From assembly GCA_040880545.1 (NCBI GenBank), contig JBBDIE010000100.1, forward strand, positions 1 to 24,496: 24,496 nucleotides of DNA, written 5' to 3'. Position 1 is the first letter of the stretch. Each line of letters starts with the position of its first letter. Shown piece after piece: positions 7,770 to 15,505 of the stretch. Position numbers and translations under genes: made by a program. The notes beneath the pieces were generated by a model. That model saw only the letters and a list, made by a program, of their open reading frames with translations. It ran no database searches and was not told the DNA's origin. The stretch comes from M55B112 sp040880545 (GTDB taxonomy: Bacteria > Bacteroidota > Bacteroidia > Bacteroidales > GCA-2748055).

Positions 7770-8273
7770 CTAAAAATGAATTCCTACATGGGCCCCTGCA
7801 ATTACATGAATTCCATGTTGTGACCATCCAAAGTCGAGCACCGGACCAATATGGTATCGCTCACCCAGTGGCCATACCAGTGCAGTTTCAACATTTAAAA
7901 GTAAACTCCAGGGTTCATCCGGTGTTGGTAAAACAATTCCGGGACCAACATTGATGTCCAACATTGGGGTAGGTTTTAAATTGAGAAGGGCAGTAATGGA
8001 CTGATGAACTTCGTCTCCAAGTATCAATTCATATCCGGCTCCTATACCAACAACCGGGGTTAATCCCTTGATGGCATGAACATGGAAAGCAGGTGCCAGG
8101 CCAGGAGCTTCACTGGAGTAGACGATACCACCTCCGACAGCAAGTTCATTATGCGTACCGTGATGTTCGTGGTCGTGTTCGTGGTCCTGTGCTACATTTT
8201 CCCCAATAAATATAAACAGTAGCATTGTCAGAAAAAAAATCTGTTGTATTTTCGTGGACTTTTTACTTGGCAT
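7770..8273 (-). CDS. Exported small beta-barrel-like protein with His-rich N-terminus
   Basis: A 167-residue exported protein that I do not recognise as a named family. A signal peptide (about residues 1-29, cleavage near NVAQ) is followed at once by a DHEHDHEHHGTH cluster of His, Asp and Glu. Such clusters bind transition metals such as Zn, Cu, Ni or Co. The remainder alternates polar and hydrophobic residues with repeated Gly (AVGGGIVY, VVGIGAGYEL, LDINVGPGIV, HVIAGAHVGIHF). It ends in Phe, the usual signal for outer-membrane beta-barrel insertion, so a small eight-strand-like barrel is plausible. Further His residues are scattered near the end. A divergent gene for another small barrel-like protein starts 45 bases away. 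A role in metal binding or sensing at the outer membrane is inference. Confidence 0.6.
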   Translation of the reverse strand: MPSKKSTKIQQIFFLTMLLFIFIGENVAQDHEHDHEHHGTHNELAVGGGIVYSSEAPGLAPAFHVHAIKGLTPVVGIGAGYELILGDEVHQSITALLNLKPTPMLDINVGPGIVLPTPDEPWSLLLNVETALVWPLGERYHIGPVLDFGWSQHGIHVIAGAHVGIHF

Positions 8274-8298
8274 TATTATTGTTTAATATTTGGTAATT

Positions 8299-8306
8299 CA
8301 AAACTA
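8299..8306 (-). promoter_or_regulatory. Candidate Bacteroidota -7 element TAGTTTTG
   Basis: The minus strand reads TAGTTTTG, an exact match to TAnnTTTG, 25 bases before the start codon of the His-rich exported protein. No convincing -33 TTTG is found at the expected distance, where the sequence is already the coding start of the divergent gene. Confidence 0.4.
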
Positions 8307-8318
8307 ATAACATTTAAC

Positions 8319-8762
8319 ATGAAAAAATATATTTTGTTTTCAATATTCGCTCTATTTTTCACATTTACACTACAGGCTCAGGTTGGTATTGGCGCAAGGG
8401 GGATATTTGGAGTAGACGGGAACGCTTACGGTGGACTGGAATTTTCAATACAGAAACCGGGGCAGTATGAAATTGACCTGGGCTTGCTGAATGATTCATG
8501 GAAAGTAACTGGTCTGAAACATTATGCATTTGTTGACAAGAGGAATTTCGGTGTATATGGCGGGGGAGGAATCGGTATTGGTTATTATGATCAGTTTGAT
8601 GAATTATTCGGAACATTTGCACTGAATTTAGGTACATATATCATGCTCGGAAGAATTCAGACCGGTCTCGACTGGAGGCCTGAATGGAATTTCTTCAATG
8701 CCCCCGGAAACGATCTTACATTCAACCTGGCCCTGTCGGCCCGTTGGGTCTTTGGAAAATAG
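8319..8762 (+). CDS. Exported small outer-membrane-like beta protein
   Basis: A 147-residue exported protein. I chose the ATG at 8319 because it gives a clean signal peptide, MKKYILFSIFALFF through cleavage after LQAQ (about residue 20). An upstream in-frame ATG at 8244 would begin inside the divergent gene and spoil the signal. The mature part is made of amphipathic, Gly-rich and aromatic-rich strands (VGIGARGIFG, VYGGGGIGIGYY, NLGTYIMLG, LSARWVFGK), as expected for a small beta-barrel or porin-like protein. It resembles no family I can name. The divergent partner, 45 bases away, has a similar size and architecture, so the two may share regulation. A further gene converges from 8832. Confidence 0.62.
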   Translation: MKKYILFSIFALFFTFTLQAQVGIGARGIFGVDGNAYGGLEFSIQKPGQYEIDLGLLNDSWKVTGLKHYAFVDKRNFGVYGGGGIGIGYYDQFDELFGTFALNLGTYIMLGRIQTGLDWRPEWNFFNAPGNDLTFNLALSARWVFGK

Positions 8763-8770
8763 TATGGTAG

Positions 8771-8817
8771 TATTGTATTGCTTTAAAAGTAACGAAATCA
8801 GTTGCAATAAGACAATA
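8771..8817. repeat. Imperfect inverted repeat between convergent genes
   Basis: TATTGTATTGC at 8771-8781 pairs with GCAATAAGACAATA at 8804-8817, with a three-base bulge in the right arm and a 22-base loop. It lies in the 69 bases between two convergent stops. There is no U-tract, so it is a weak terminator candidate at best. Confidence 0.3.
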
Positions 8818-8831
8818 AAATGCCACCAGGA

Positions 8832-9497
8832 TCAACCGTTGAAGTTTCGGACACGCTCAATACGCATGGCAAAAGGTACTTCTTCGTGTGAGAAGGAGTA
8901 CGCAACCGATTTACTATCTGCATTCCTGGTTACTGCTGTGATCCCGTTCTTTTTCATGACAGCATCCAGGTTTCCGCTCAATGAACGTTCGACAATCAGC
9001 TTCATGGAACCATAATATAGTTCCGTGATCATACTTACGCGGCGGATCCTGCCATCGTACTCTTTCCAGTTATTGGCCTTCATAATCTCCAGGTACTGAT
9101 CAACTTTAACACGCAAAAGGTCCGCTAACTCTCTGACCTGTAATTCCCCAAAGTGAAATTTACTGATTGAATCAAGCGTGAAGCTTCCCTCAATTTTCCC
9201 CAATAAAGGATGTTGTATCTCCGTAATGAATTCTGAATCCATCTCCACAGTTCTGTCCGTAAGATGTGCGGGGAGGAGCTTTGTCTTTTTGCAATCATCC
9301 CTGAATAATTCAAATTCTTTTTTGTCAATGAGATTTGCATCTAAAAATGCAGTGTAGATCGAATTTGGCATACCAGGGTGTGAAAACCCCGGAGATCCAA
9401 TGAGCGGATCCCAGACAAGATCACCAACATGAATGCCTGCATGGGAAGCTGTGATGAGCTCAAGTCCGTAATAGTTTCTGAATTTTCTGATTTCCAT
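8832..9497 (-). CDS. Hypothetical protein, 221 residues, family not recognised
   Basis: An intact, codon-biased gene whose product I cannot assign. There is no signal peptide and no transmembrane helix, and only one Cys. The first 75 residues include a Gly/Pro-rich segment (AGIHVGDLVWDPLIGSPGF). The middle has a helix-like stretch around KVDQYLEIMKANN, and the rest consists of alternating amphipathic strands (SKFHFGELQV, ITELYYGSMKLIV, KSVAYSFSHEEVPFAMRIERV). The strand-helix-strand pattern, with a closing 'VAYSF...VPFAM' pair, faintly recalls bacterial gasdermin-type pore formers. However, no N-terminal Cys and no partner protease gene are seen, so I do not claim that. It is monocistronic, facing the small barrel gene and backing onto a 344-base non-coding stretch. 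Confidence 0.6.
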   Translation of the reverse strand: MEIRKFRNYYGLELITASHAGIHVGDLVWDPLIGSPGFSHPGMPNSIYTAFLDANLIDKKEFELFRDDCKKTKLLPAHLTDRTVEMDSEFITEIQHPLLGKIEGSFTLDSISKFHFGELQVRELADLLRVKVDQYLEIMKANNWKEYDGRIRRVSMITELYYGSMKLIVERSLSGNLDAVMKKNGITAVTRNADSKSVAYSFSHEEVPFAMRIERVRNFNG

Positions 9498-9841
9498 GAC
9501 ATTCCAGATTTAATGAAAATATTACAAATTACAGTATTTTAGAAAGTTAGCCGGGGCAGATTGAGGGGGTACAGGTCGCGAAAAGTTACTAAAAATCTAT
9601 CATATTTCATAGTTTGCCCGGCTATTCCCGGCTATTGGTAACAATACATAAAAAATATACCCGGTAATTGAAAATGATTTCTTTATTTTGTTGTGTGATT
9701 GAAGGCATAGAATTGCTTATCAGCAATCGTTCAGAAAAAGAGATCAATGTACAATGAGGGTTTTTCGACATAAGCATTCCGGACACCATTTTTGGAATAT
9801 ATTAATTTGAAATTCAGAATCATAACATAATAGAAATTTCA
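9498..9841. other. Non-coding stretch of 344 bases
   Basis: No coding frame is seen. The region lies between divergent genes and should hold both promoters. It contains a 10-base tandem duplication (9617-9636) and a small hairpin ATTGCT-TATC-AGCAAT (9712-9727). No exact TAnnTTTG element is found; TTAATTTG near 9803 on the plus strand is one base off. I see no RNA gene. Confidence 0.5.
9617..9636. repeat. Two tandem copies of CCCGGCTATT
   Basis: The 10-base unit CCCGGCTATT occurs twice with no spacer, in an otherwise AT-rich region between divergent genes. Each copy spans one helical turn, so it may be a pair of protein-binding half-sites or a simple slippage duplication. Confidence 0.5.
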
Positions 9842-10390
9842 GTGAACATTCTCGATATCATTTTGGCAATACCATTATTATGGGCACTGTACCGGGGTTT
9901 TCGCAAAGGACTTGTGTATATGATCGCGTCATTGACTGCGCTAGTGCTGGGTGTACTCGGGGCGGTCAGGTTTCATGAACCGATGGGCAGGCTGTTGGAA
10001 AACTGGTTTGAGATCAATCCGGAACAGCTGAACCTGATCTCATTTGCGGTTACGTTTATTATCATTGTGCTGACGGTACACATTGCAGCTTACCTGGTAG
10101 ACAAACTGATCAGGGCGATTGCACTGAATCTTGTGAATCGTGCGGCCGGAATGGTTTTTGGAGTTTTTGTAACGGCGTTTGTGGTAAGTATCATTCTTAT
10201 GCCGGTGGATGCAGCCAATAGTAAAAAGGAGTTTATAAGTGCCGATACGATTGAAAGATCGTTGCTGTATAAACCCTTGATAAAGCTGGCCCCGGCTCTC
10301 TTCCCTTATTTGAAAAAGCAGGAATTCAGGAAACTGATCCCTGGCGGTAAGGAGGTACAGGCAAGTGTTTCTGAGAAGAGACAGGCATAG
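9842..10390 (+). CDS. CvpA family membrane protein
   Basis: A 182-residue inner-membrane protein with about four transmembrane helices. Its opening, ILDIILAIPLLWALYRGFRKGL, is the CvpA signature: a hydrophobic helix followed by a Gly-rich basic turn. Further helices lie around residues 27-43, 62-84 and 99-119, and the C-terminus is polar and basic. Family members are linked to colicin V secretion in E. coli and more broadly to envelope stress or cell-surface traits; the biochemical role is unsettled. GTG at 9842 is chosen because it lets the protein begin just before the conserved first helix; no ATG occurs before it in frame. It is followed 98 bases later by tyrS on the same strand. Confidence 0.85.
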   Translation: MNILDIILAIPLLWALYRGFRKGLVYMIASLTALVLGVLGAVRFHEPMGRLLENWFEINPEQLNLISFAVTFIIIVLTVHIAAYLVDKLIRAIALNLVNRAAGMVFGVFVTAFVVSIILMPVDAANSKKEFISADTIERSLLYKPLIKLAPALFPYLKKQEFRKLIPGGKEVQASVSEKRQA

Positions 10391-10488
10391 GAAGGAATGG
10401 ATTTTGACCCTTGTTTCTGAGTGATGGAATGGTCATTTTTATGGTTTTGAATATTAGAAATAGAAAATTTTAACGTAAATATTTACTT

Positions 10489-11781
10489 GTGAATTTTGTA
10501 GAAGTGCTTACATGGAGAGGAATGATTCATGACATTACGCCGGGAACGGAAGAATGTCTGGCGAAAGAGATGACATCAGCGTATGTGGGCATCGACCCAA
10601 CAGCCGATTCCCTCCATATTGGACATTTGGTGGGGGTAATGATGCTGAAACATTTTCAACAGGCTGGTCACCGGCCCATAGCACTGGTTGGAGGGGCCAC
10701 GGGCATGATCGGTGACCCCAGCGGCAAATCACAGGAGAGAAATTTGCTTGATGAGCAAACCCTGAGACATAACCAGGAGTGCCTGAAGACCCAGATCAGC
10801 AAATTTCTGGATTTTGAAACGGATGCGTCCAACAAAGCGATTATGGTGAATAATTATGACTGGATGAAAGGCTATTCCTTTCTGGAATTTATTCGCGATA
10901 TTGGGAAGCATATAACCGTGAATTATATGATGTCCAAGGACTCTGTAAAAAAAAGGGTTGGCTCTGACTCCAACGCAGGTATGTCCTTCACAGAGTTCAC
11001 TTACCAGCTTGTGCAAGGGTTTGACTTTCTGCATTTATACAAGGAGTACGGCTGCAGATTACAGATGGGGGGCTCCGATCAGTGGGGAAATATAACCACC
11101 GGAACGGAGCTGATCCGGAGGAAAGAAGGGGGAGAAGCATTTGCTTTAACCTGTCCGCTGATCACAAAGGCAGATGGTGGTAAGTTTGGAAAAACAGAAG
11201 AAGGAAACGTCTGGCTCGATGCAAAAAGAACCTCACCCTATAAATTTTACCAGTTCTGGCTGAATGTTTCAGATGATGATGCTGAAAAGTATATTAAAAT
11301 ATTTACCATGCTGAAAAAAGAAGAGGTGGAATCTCTTGTTAAGCAGCATGCCGAGGCACCTCACCTTCGTATTTTACAGAAAAAGCTAGCAGAGGAGGTT
11401 ACAATGATGGTTCACTCACGGGAGGATTTAGAAATGGCTGTTGAAGCATCGGGTATACTTTTTGGACAGGCAACTGAGGAGACGTTGAGTCGCATTCCTG
11501 AAGAAATGTTCCTTTCAGTCTTTGAAGGGGTTCCCAGGTTTATCATAGACCGGAAACGCATGGACGCAGATATTATGACTCTCTTTACAGACGACACCGG
11601 AATTTTTCAGTCAAAAGGAGAGTTGAAGCGACTTATACAGGGGGGTGGATTAAGCATCAATAAGAAAAAGGTTTCTGACCCGGAACATGCAGTGAGTCCG
11701 CAATCTTTTATCAATGGCCGTTACCTGTTGGTACAGAAGGGTAAGCGGAACTATTTTCTAATAAGTGTTAAAAGCAATTAA
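10489..11781 (+). CDS. tyrS: Tyrosyl-tRNA synthetase
   Basis: A 430-residue class I aminoacyl-tRNA synthetase that charges tRNA-Tyr with tyrosine using ATP. The Rossmann catalytic domain carries the HIGH motif (residues 43-46) in DSLHIGHLVG and the signature KFGKT (232-236), the TyrRS version of KMSKS. Tyrosine-binding segments include YVGIDPTADS and MGGSDQWGNI. An anticodon-binding helical region follows, and a C-terminal S4 RNA-binding domain spans about 365-430 (FQSKGELKRLI, LSINKKKV). Length and motifs match the short-loop bacterial (E. coli-type) form. Start is GTG at 10489, just before the conserved N-terminal region; no ATG precedes it suitably. The next gene begins close to its stop, so they may be co-transcribed. 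Confidence 0.97.
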   Translation: MNFVEVLTWRGMIHDITPGTEECLAKEMTSAYVGIDPTADSLHIGHLVGVMMLKHFQQAGHRPIALVGGATGMIGDPSGKSQERNLLDEQTLRHNQECLKTQISKFLDFETDASNKAIMVNNYDWMKGYSFLEFIRDIGKHITVNYMMSKDSVKKRVGSDSNAGMSFTEFTYQLVQGFDFLHLYKEYGCRLQMGGSDQWGNITTGTELIRRKEGGEAFALTCPLITKADGGKFGKTEEGNVWLDAKRTSPYKFYQFWLNVSDDDAEKYIKIFTMLKKEEVESLVKQHAEAPHLRILQKKLAEEVTMMVHSREDLEMAVEASGILFGQATEETLSRIPEEMFLSVFEGVPRFIIDRKRMDADIMTLFTDDTGIFQSKGELKRLIQGGGLSINKKKVSDPEHAVSPQSFINGRYLLVQKGKRNYFLISVKSN

Positions 11782-11791
11782 ACCTAAACCA

Positions 11792-12766
11792 ATGAGAAAC
11801 AACGAGCAACATGGATTCAATTTCAGTTCGGTGGACCTGCTGATATATATGTGGGAAAAGCGGAGGATCCTGATAATTATCAGTGCACTTGCAGCAATAA
11901 CATCGATAATTATTTCATTACAGATCACCGAGAAGTTTAAGTCTTCCGTTGTGATGTTTCCCACCACGGGTGCTTCCATTTCCAAAGCTCTTTTATCGGC
12001 CAATTACACCGGACGTGAGAGTGCCTATGGATTCGGAGAAGAAGAGCAGGCGGAACAACTTTTACAGGTATTGAATTCTGAACAGATCAAGGGAAGGATC
12101 ATTCAGAAGTATAACCTGATGGAACATTACGGAATTGATCCTGCATCAAGATATCCGTACACACAACTGGCTAACGAGTACAACAAAAACATCAGCCACA
12201 GGAGGACAGAACTGATGTCGGTGGAGATCAGTGTGATGGATAAGGACCCCCAGGTAGCGGCTGATATTGCCAACGATATTTCTGCATTGATAGATACGGT
12301 GTATAACCTGATGAAACAGGAGAGGGCACTGGCCGCATTCGAACTGGTTAAGCAGGAGTACCTGGAAGCAGAGAGAAATGTCCGTGCACTGCAGGATTCA
12401 CTTCAGAATATTGGAGGGGCTTTATCGGGTTCCATACGCCGGTCGGGAGGGACTTCATTGGCCCAGGTGGTAAATGCTCTGGCAGAAAATGGCGGTACGT
12501 TTTTAACGCTCACCAACTATCTGGATCATGAGACTGAGCGGCTGGCAGATCTGAGGCAACGATACCAGGAAGCCAGGGTGGAGTCTGTTCAGGAGCTGCC
12601 ACATAAATTTATTATCGACAGGGCGTATGCCTCAGAGAAGAAGGCCTATCCCAAAAGATCGATTATTGTTATGGTATCAACTGCTTCGGCCTTTCTATTC
12701 ACATTCATACTTCTGGTCATTATAGATAGTTTAAGAGAACGGGTCCGGGTTACCAGGAAAGATTAA
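11792..12766 (+). CDS. Wzz/GumC-type chain-length determinant protein
   Basis: An inner-membrane polysaccharide co-polymerase of about 324 residues. An N-terminal transmembrane helix (ILIIISALAAITSIIISLQI) and a C-terminal one (SIIVMVSTASAFLFTFILLV) bracket a large periplasmic domain rich in coiled coil (EYLEAERNVRALQDSLQN). The PKRS motif just before the second helix is typical of Wzz proteins. There is no C-terminal tyrosine kinase domain. Such proteins set chain length of O-antigen, capsule or exopolysaccharide. I prefer the ATG at 11792, ten bases after tyrS; GTG at 11765 would overlap tyrS. Its stop overlaps the next start (TAATG), showing translational coupling with the O-antigen ligase-like gene. 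Confidence 0.88.
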   Translation: MRNNEQHGFNFSSVDLLIYMWEKRRILIIISALAAITSIIISLQITEKFKSSVVMFPTTGASISKALLSANYTGRESAYGFGEEEQAEQLLQVLNSEQIKGRIIQKYNLMEHYGIDPASRYPYTQLANEYNKNISHRRTELMSVEISVMDKDPQVAADIANDISALIDTVYNLMKQERALAAFELVKQEYLEAERNVRALQDSLQNIGGALSGSIRRSGGTSLAQVVNALAENGGTFLTLTNYLDHETERLADLRQRYQEARVESVQELPHKFIIDRAYASEKKAYPKRSIIVMVSTASAFLFTFILLVIIDSLRERVRVTRKD

Positions 12767-14262
12767 TGCAAGCTGTCTCCGGGAATATAAAAACGCCTGT
12801 TTGGTTATGGATAGCTGCATTGGCCTTTGTGGCAGTAAACGCAGTATTTATTGCCTTTGAGGTATATTATATACCCCTGGTGCCGGTATTGATTCTTTTC
12901 GTTCTGGTGGCCTTTACCAGGATGGACATCCTGTTGTTGTCGATTGTCTTCTTTGCCCCTTTTTCTCTTCAACTGAGTTACTTTGTTGAAGGAATCGGGG
13001 TGGATCTGTACCTTCCCACGGAGTTTATGCTCGCAACCCTGCTGTTGGTATATGGATTAAGGTATACCAAGGGTATCCGGACAGATTTAAGAATTTTCAG
13101 ACATCCGGTCACACTGGCTATATATTTCAATCTTGCCTGGATGGTGATTACCATCTTCACAAGCAGTGATCCGTTGGTCTCGGTTAAATTTTTCATCTCC
13201 CGGTTATGGTTTATAGTGGGATTCTACCTGGTGGCAATTGAAATATTCCGGAAGCGAGACAATATGCAAAGATATGTCTGGATGTATATCGCTTCATTTA
13301 CAGTGATCATCGCATACACATTGATCAGGCATTCTGAGTACGGGTTGGATAATCAGATGATGGCTCACAGTATGATGCAGCCATTTTACAAGGACCACAC
13401 CTCTTACGGAGCAACCCTGGCATTCTTATTACCCGTACTGATCACTTTTATTGTATTGATAAAGAGAGGTAATCTGAATGCAAAATTCCTCATGACCCTG
13501 CTGACAATGGGTTATGTTGGAGCGACACTCTTTTCTTATACCCGGGCAGCGTGGGTTAGTATTATTGGAAGCCTGGGGGTGTGGGCTGCTATTAAACTGA
13601 GAATCAGATTCGAGATCATAGTTCTTACAATTGGCACAGTAGTGGCATTGTTTTTTATGTTTCAGCCCATGATCATCATGCGGATGGAGGCAAACAGAAC
13701 CAAATCATCGGGCGACTTCACAGAGCATGTACAGTCCATTTACAACATCAGTAATGATCAGTCAAACCTGGAAAGGATCAATCGCTGGAGTTGTGCCATC
13801 AGGATGTGGAAGGAACGTCCCGTATTTGGATTCGGCCCCGGAACCTACCAGTTTGAATATGGAAGGTTTCAGCGGTCCTTTGAAAGAACGGAGATCAGTA
13901 CAAATTTTGGTAGCAGGGGAACTGCGCACAGCGAATATCTCGGACCGTTATCAGAATCCGGACTGTTAGGCATGGTCAGTTTTCTGCTGATTATCATCGT
14001 ATCGGTGATGACAGGGCTCAGGGTTTATCTGAAAGCGAAATCGCGATACATCAGGGTACTGTCGCTGGGCATTCTCATTGGACTGGTAACTTATTATATC
14101 CACGGAATTCTGAATAATTTTCTGGACAGCGATAAGACATCGGCTTTGTTCTGGGGTTTTACTGCGATGCTGGTAGCAATGGACATTTTTCACAAGGATA
14201 CCGAAGAACCTGTAGAGGGGGAAACAGAGGAGGGATCAGGAGCCGGGAAACTCGGCACTTAA
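12766..14262 (+). CDS. O-antigen ligase/polymerase family membrane protein
   Basis: A 498-residue polytopic inner-membrane protein with roughly eleven hydrophobic helices and one long periplasmic loop. It matches the Wzy_C/WaaL superfamily. FSYTRAAWVSII precedes a helix, and the loop holds GFGPGTYQFEYG and AHSEYLGPLSESGLLG, where the conserved His and Gly-rich ends are characteristic. WaaL joins O-antigen to lipid A-core; Wzy polymerises repeat units, and O-glycan ligases of the same family modify proteins. Sequence alone does not separate these. The ATG overlaps the stop of the Wzz-like gene by one base. No glycosyltransferases lie nearby. Its 3' end overlaps the convergent phosphatase gene by 27 bases; the tail there is Glu/Gly-rich. 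Confidence 0.88.
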   Translation: MQAVSGNIKTPVWLWIAALAFVAVNAVFIAFEVYYIPLVPVLILFVLVAFTRMDILLLSIVFFAPFSLQLSYFVEGIGVDLYLPTEFMLATLLLVYGLRYTKGIRTDLRIFRHPVTLAIYFNLAWMVITIFTSSDPLVSVKFFISRLWFIVGFYLVAIEIFRKRDNMQRYVWMYIASFTVIIAYTLIRHSEYGLDNQMMAHSMMQPFYKDHTSYGATLAFLLPVLITFIVLIKRGNLNAKFLMTLLTMGYVGATLFSYTRAAWVSIIGSLGVWAAIKLRIRFEIIVLTIGTVVALFFMFQPMIIMRMEANRTKSSGDFTEHVQSIYNISNDQSNLERINRWSCAIRMWKERPVFGFGPGTYQFEYGRFQRSFERTEISTNFGSRGTAHSEYLGPLSESGLLGMVSFLLIIIVSVMTGLRVYLKAKSRYIRVLSLGILIGLVTYYIHGILNNFLDSDKTSALFWGFTAMLVAMDIFHKDTEEPVEGETEEGSGAGKLGT

Positions 14263-15465
14263 AATAGAAATATCATCGAAAATGGAGGCACTGCCTTTCA
14301 GGATCCCTTGCTTCTCTATGATCGCGGAAATGTTGTTATTGATGGTATCCTTGTTCCTGAGTTCTGTCTCCAGTTTCCCCGTTCCAAATTCAATACCCGA
14401 TTCGTTCAACACTTCCACCAGTCCGTCTGTGTAGCATAACAATTTTGAATGTTCATTCATCGTGATTGTCTGTACCTGAATAAAGGGCAGTTTATCGAGC
14501 ATACCCATTCCAACGGTACCATTGGTAAGATGAATGATCTCCTTACTATCAATTTTATAAAGGATTGGCGGGTTGTGGCCGGCATTCACAAATGTCAGTT
14601 CCCGGGTAAGATAATTATAACGGGCAATGAACAGGGTAATGAATTTTTCACCATTGGCACTATCCTGCACACGCAGGTTTAACTTCTCAAGGAGTATTTC
14701 CATTGAAATATCTTCGGTGAAGAGTGCCTGCAGGTTGGCCTGGAAATTTGACATAAGAATGGCGGCAGAGATTCCTTTACCCGATACATCGGCAATACAG
14801 AATCCGATTTCATTTTCATTGAGTGATATAACATCATAATAATCGCCTCCCACCTCAAAGTGCGGATGATAAAAGGCGAACATTTTAATAAATTTATTGG
14901 AGGGAAGCTGCTCTTCTTTGGGTATCAGCATGGACTGCATTCTGCTGGCCAGCTCCATTTCCCGTTTCATGGCCTCCTGTCTGAGCGACTCCCTGAAAAG
15001 TCGTTTGTTTTCAATGGCTACAATGATAATGTTGGAGAGCGTTTGAATAAACCGAAGATGCCTGATGATCGGACTCATCCCCTCACCTTCCTCTTCGATA
15101 TCACCAATCAGGACATATGCAACGGCTTCATCCTTATGTATAACCGGTATTACGATGTCCAGTGGTTCAGGAAACCGGTCCCTTTCTGCTGTAACAAATG
15201 TGATTTCATGGTAGTCAAAAAAATCGGCCTTTACACTTAGTTTTCCAAAAAAGTCCGGATTAAAACCTGCATTCAGGATACATTCCCATTGTGCCCCCAG
15301 TTTGATTACCATCACCTTCCCGATATGAAGGTCATCGGTGAGAACTTTTTCAAATCTGGAAGCAAGCTCGCTGATCGACACATTGTCATTTATGGCCAGT
15401 GTGATGTCGAGCAACGCATTTAGCTTAAAAGTTGAAATTTTTAACCTTTTTTGAGCTCTGGCCAT
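14236..15465 (-). CDS. GAF-SpoIIE (RsbU-like) PP2C protein phosphatase
   Basis: A 409-residue soluble signalling phosphatase. An N-terminal GAF-like sensor covers about residues 10-155. A helical linker (RQEAMKREMELASRMQSML) then joins the PP2C/SpoIIE domain. Metal-binding motifs are GGDYYD (Asp208, Asp211) and IADVSGKG (Asp226), with later FVNAGHNPP and CYTDGLVE including the final metal Asp. Such enzymes remove phosphate from anti-sigma antagonist proteins or other Ser/Thr targets in partner-switching pathways. Start: the ATG at 15465 is chosen because extending upstream to 15609 would run into the efp coding region. It follows efp by 40 bases and is the last gene of the minus-strand run. 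No STAS-domain or HATPase partner is visible in the window. Confidence 0.9.
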   Translation of the reverse strand: MARAQKRLKISTFKLNALLDITLAINDNVSISELASRFEKVLTDDLHIGKVMVIKLGAQWECILNAGFNPDFFGKLSVKADFFDYHEITFVTAERDRFPEPLDIVIPVIHKDEAVAYVLIGDIEEEGEGMSPIIRHLRFIQTLSNIIIVAIENKRLFRESLRQEAMKREMELASRMQSMLIPKEEQLPSNKFIKMFAFYHPHFEVGGDYYDVISLNENEIGFCIADVSGKGISAAILMSNFQANLQALFTEDISMEILLEKLNLRVQDSANGEKFITLFIARYNYLTRELTFVNAGHNPPILYKIDSKEIIHLTNGTVGMGMLDKLPFIQVQTITMNEHSKLLCYTDGLVEVLNESGIEFGTGKLETELRNKDTINNNISAIIEKQGILKGSASIFDDISILSAEFPGS

Positions 15466-15505
15466 GGAACTTGTGATTAATTTTGAGGTTAAGTTACAAA
15501 AAAAA

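Noticed and set aside
8244..8318. Upstream start for the small exported protein
   Set aside because: It lies in the divergent gene and its promoter gap and would bury the clean signal peptide that starts at 8319.
11182..11196. KFGKT in place of KMSKS/KFGKS in TyrS
   Set aside because: KFGKT is the normal form in E. coli-type bacterial tyrosyl-tRNA synthetases, so this is not a lesion.
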